From positions 1 through 22,719 of the forward strand of contig CAYGVJ010000088.1 in the NCBI GenBank assembly GCA_964353255.1: 22,719 nucleotides of DNA. Reading direction: 5' to 3'. Source of the stretch: VFZS01 sp964353255. Lineage in GTDB: Bacteria; Acidobacteriota; Terriglobia; Bryobacterales; Bryobacteraceae. This document shows, piece after piece, positions 20,789 to 22,719 of this stretch (positions within the stretch are counted from its first letter, which is position 1; each line of letters starts with the position of its first letter). The notes below the pieces were generated by a model. It was not told the origin of the DNA. It ran no database searches and saw only the letters and a program-made list of their open reading frames with translations. The translations under genes and the position numbers were made by a program.

Positions 20789-22624
20789 ATGACCAAGTGG
20801 AGCTTCTTCCTGCTTCTGACGTTGCCCGCATGGGCGCAAACGCAGCCCTACGTGGTGGAGAAGAACGTGATGGCGCCGATGCGCGACGGCGTGCGGCTGG
20901 CCACCGATATCTATCTGCCGGCGCGCGACGGCACGCGGCTCGAAGGGAAGTTCCCAGTGGTCCTGGAACGCACGCCCTACAACAAGGAGGCCGCAGCACG
21001 CGTCTCGGCGCCCTATTTCGCCAGCCGCGGCTATGCCTACGTGGCGCAGGACACTCGCGGCCGCTACGGGAGCGAAGGCGTCTGGCACATGCTGACGGAC
21101 GACGTGCTGGACGGCTATGACACCGCGACCTGGATCGTCGCGCAACCCTGGAGTGACGGCAACATCGGCACTGTAGGAACCTCTTACTCCGGCGGGACCC
21201 AGCACGCGCTCGCGCTCGGCAACCCGCCCGGCTTGAAAGCCATGGCGCCCGTGGATGCGGTGGCCAACGCGGGCTACTTCGGCATGCGGAACGGCGGCGC
21301 CTTCGAGTTGCGGTTCTTCAACTGGATCTTCAACATCGGCGGGCCCGCGGGCAGCCGCGCGGCCCGCGATCCGGCCACGCGCGCCGTGCTCCAGGAGGCC
21401 GGCAAGAACGTACGGCAGTATCTCGAGAGCCTGCCGCTGCGCAAAGGCACGACGCCCATACGGCTGGCGGAGGAGTACGAGGAGTGGCTGGTCGAAGCTC
21501 TCAGCCACGGCGCCAACGACGCCTGGTGGAAGCGCCCCGGGCTTAACGTCATCGACAATATCGAGCGCTACAAAGACATTCCCGTGTACCTGATCGGCGG
21601 CTGGTACGATTCCTGGGCGCGGCAGACCACCATGACCTACAGGGCGTTGGCGCGCGCCAAGCGCAGCCCGCAAAAGCTGATCATGGGGCCGTGGATTCAC
21701 GGCCAGCACACCAGCAGCGCGCACGGGCAGGTGGATTTCTCGCCGGAGGCGGCCCTCGACGGGCTGGCCTTCCGCCTGCGCTGGTTCGACCGCTGGCTCA
21801 AGGGGATCGCCAACGGCGTCGAGAACGACGCGCCGGTGAGGATCTTCGTCATGGGCGGAGGCAGCGAGGCGAGGGTCGGCGACCGGCACCTGCATGGCGG
21901 GCGGTGGCGCGAGGAGCGCGAGTGGCCGCTGGCGCGGACCCGGTTCACGCCCTACTACCTGCACGCCGACGGAACGCTCCGCCCCCAGAAGCCCACGGCG
22001 GCTTCCAGCCGCACCCGCTACGACTTCGACCCGCGCAACCCGGTGCCGACCATCGGCGGCAACATCAGCTCCGCCGCCGCCATCATGCTCCAGGGCGCCT
22101 GGGACCAGACCTGCGGCCCGCACGTGTGGAACTGCAAGGACAGCCTGCCGCTTTCGGCCCGGCGCGACGTGCTGGTGTTTCAAACGCCGCCGCTGAAAGA
22201 AGACCTCGAAGTCACCGGGCCGATCGACGTGAAGCTGTGGATCTCCTCCACGGCGCTCGATACCGACTTCACCGCCAAGCTCATCGACGTGCATCCCCCG
22301 ACGCCGGACTTCCCCGCGGGCATCGACATGAACCTCGAAGACGGCATCCTGCGGGCGCGCTTCCGCAATTCGCTGGAGCGGGCGGAGCTGATGAAGCCCG
22401 GCGTGATCTACCCCATCACCATGCAGCTCTACCCGACTTCGAACCTGTTCAAGGCGGGACACCGCATCCGGCTGGACATTTCGAGCAGCAACTTCCCGCG
22501 CTTCGATGTCAACCCGAACACCGGCGAGCCCCTCAACGCCCACCGGCGCATGGCGGTGGCGACGAACACGATCTACCACGACGCCGCCCACCCTTCGCGC
22601 GTGGTTCTGCCGCTGGTGAAGTAG
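20789..22624 (+). CDS. Secreted CocE/NonD-family (X-Pro dipeptidyl-peptidase S15-like) hydrolase
   Basis: Enzymes of this family hydrolyse esters or peptide bonds: cocaine esterase, glutaryl-7-ACA acylase, and Xaa-Pro dipeptidyl-peptidases. The 611-aa protein has a signal peptide (MTKWSFFLLLTLPAWAQ). The alpha/beta-hydrolase domain starts VMAPMRDGVRLATDIYLPA; the nucleophile is Ser132 in G130-T-S-Y-S-G135, an aspartate lies in GGWYDSW (about 273), and the histidine is in GPWIHGQH (about 308). The C-terminal jelly-roll typical of the family covers about 450-611 (LEVTGPIDVKLWISSTALDTDFTAKL, GHRIRLDISSSNFPRFDVNPNTG). I use the ATG at 20789; a GTG at 20774 overlapping the previous stop as GTGA is possible and would add five residues. 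The natural substrate is unknown. Confidence 0.92.
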   Translation: MTKWSFFLLLTLPAWAQTQPYVVEKNVMAPMRDGVRLATDIYLPARDGTRLEGKFPVVLERTPYNKEAAARVSAPYFASRGYAYVAQDTRGRYGSEGVWHMLTDDVLDGYDTATWIVAQPWSDGNIGTVGTSYSGGTQHALALGNPPGLKAMAPVDAVANAGYFGMRNGGAFELRFFNWIFNIGGPAGSRAARDPATRAVLQEAGKNVRQYLESLPLRKGTTPIRLAEEYEEWLVEALSHGANDAWWKRPGLNVIDNIERYKDIPVYLIGGWYDSWARQTTMTYRALARAKRSPQKLIMGPWIHGQHTSSAHGQVDFSPEAALDGLAFRLRWFDRWLKGIANGVENDAPVRIFVMGGGSEARVGDRHLHGGRWREEREWPLARTRFTPYYLHADGTLRPQKPTAASSRTRYDFDPRNPVPTIGGNISSAAAIMLQGAWDQTCGPHVWNCKDSLPLSARRDVLVFQTPPLKEDLEVTGPIDVKLWISSTALDTDFTAKLIDVHPPTPDFPAGIDMNLEDGILRARFRNSLERAELMKPGVIYPITMQLYPTSNLFKAGHRIRLDISSSNFPRFDVNPNTGEPLNAHRRMAVATNTIYHDAAHPSRVVLPLVK

Positions 22625-22644
22625 GCCGTCCCAGATAAGCGTCA

Positions 22645-22664
22645 AACAGGCAAGAATGCCTGTT
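22645..22664. repeat. Hairpin repeat downstream of the CocE-family gene
   Basis: AACAGGCA (22645-22652), loop AGAA, TGCCTGTT (22657-22664): a perfect 8-bp stem 20 bp after the stop codon. No T-tract follows directly. It resembles the ACAGGC-type palindromes elsewhere in the window and may be a related repeat, a terminator, or both. Confidence 0.5.
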
Positions 22665-22701
22665 CCTGGAGTTTCTACATTTCTCTGCTCAAGGGTGGTG
22701 A

Positions 22702-22719
22702 CTGCTGCGTGGGACAGGC
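22702..22719 (-). repeat. Possible partial fourth copy of the palindromic element, cut by the window end
   Basis: The last 18 bases contain GCTGCGTGGGACAGGC, nearly the same as GCTGCCGCGTGGGACAGGC in copy 1 (4164-4182). The outer arm is not convincingly present in the bases to the left, so it may be only the core palindrome or a decayed copy. Confidence 0.4.

Noticed and set aside
20744..22645. Long minus-strand open frame antisense to the CocE-family gene
   Set aside because: The His/Arg/Val-rich sequence has no recognisable motif, whereas the plus-strand frame has a full catalytic triad.

Overview
The window is GC-rich, gene-dense bacterial DNA. I infer a member of the Acidobacteriota, probably close to Solibacter/Bryobacterales. 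This rests on the protein style (many secreted proteins of unknown family, an MlaD with GxGT repeats, a DUF4010 membrane protein), an mlaE-mlaF-mlaD cluster with a ChbG/YdjC deacetylase, and interspersed palindromes with the core GACAGGC..GCCTGTCCCAC. No rRNA, tRNA, CRISPR array, phage gene or transposase gene is visible, so the assignment is inference.

Layout. 1-1429: the start of a secreted protein on the minus strand, diverging from a serine-hydrolase lipoprotein. 1530-5145 (minus): a lipid-transport operon, mlaE -> mlaF -> mlaD -> YdjC-family deacetylase, with two palindromic mobile elements between mlaE and mlaF. 5168-8231 (plus): a P1-family peptidase, a secreted protein of unknown function, and a lone CpaE/TadZ-like ATPase. 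8272-10280 (minus): murB, then a secreted beta-propeller protein coupled to it by an ATGA overlap; a heptanucleotide tandem repeat lies across the junction. 10335-11576 (plus): an MgtC/DUF4010 membrane protein, converging on a ROK kinase plus MFS transporter pair (11573-13698, minus). 13797-15090 (plus): a DHH phosphoesterase and a small secreted helical protein. 15092-15330: a third copy of the palindromic element, interrupted by a second, unrelated inverted-repeat element. 15382-22624 (plus): a GT2 glycosyltransferase, a Tat-exported GH29 alpha-L-fucosidase, a hydrolase-like protein with a PDZ domain that has lost its nucleophile, a GT39 membrane glycosyltransferase, and a secreted CocE/NonD-family hydrolase.

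How the genes fit together. Most concern the envelope or the outside of the cell: phospholipid traffic (Mla), peptidoglycan precursor synthesis (MurB), surface glycan or lipid glycosylation (GT2, GT39), and secreted enzymes acting on glycans, peptides or esters. ROK plus MFS suggests uptake and phosphorylation of a sugar. At least five genes have a -10-like hexamer only 6-7 nt before the ATG, which points to leaderless mRNAs.

The strongest unexplained signal is a family of about 100-bp elements whose terminal arms differ between copies yet stay perfectly complementary within each copy. I see no defence island, biosynthetic cluster or other large new multi-gene system here.
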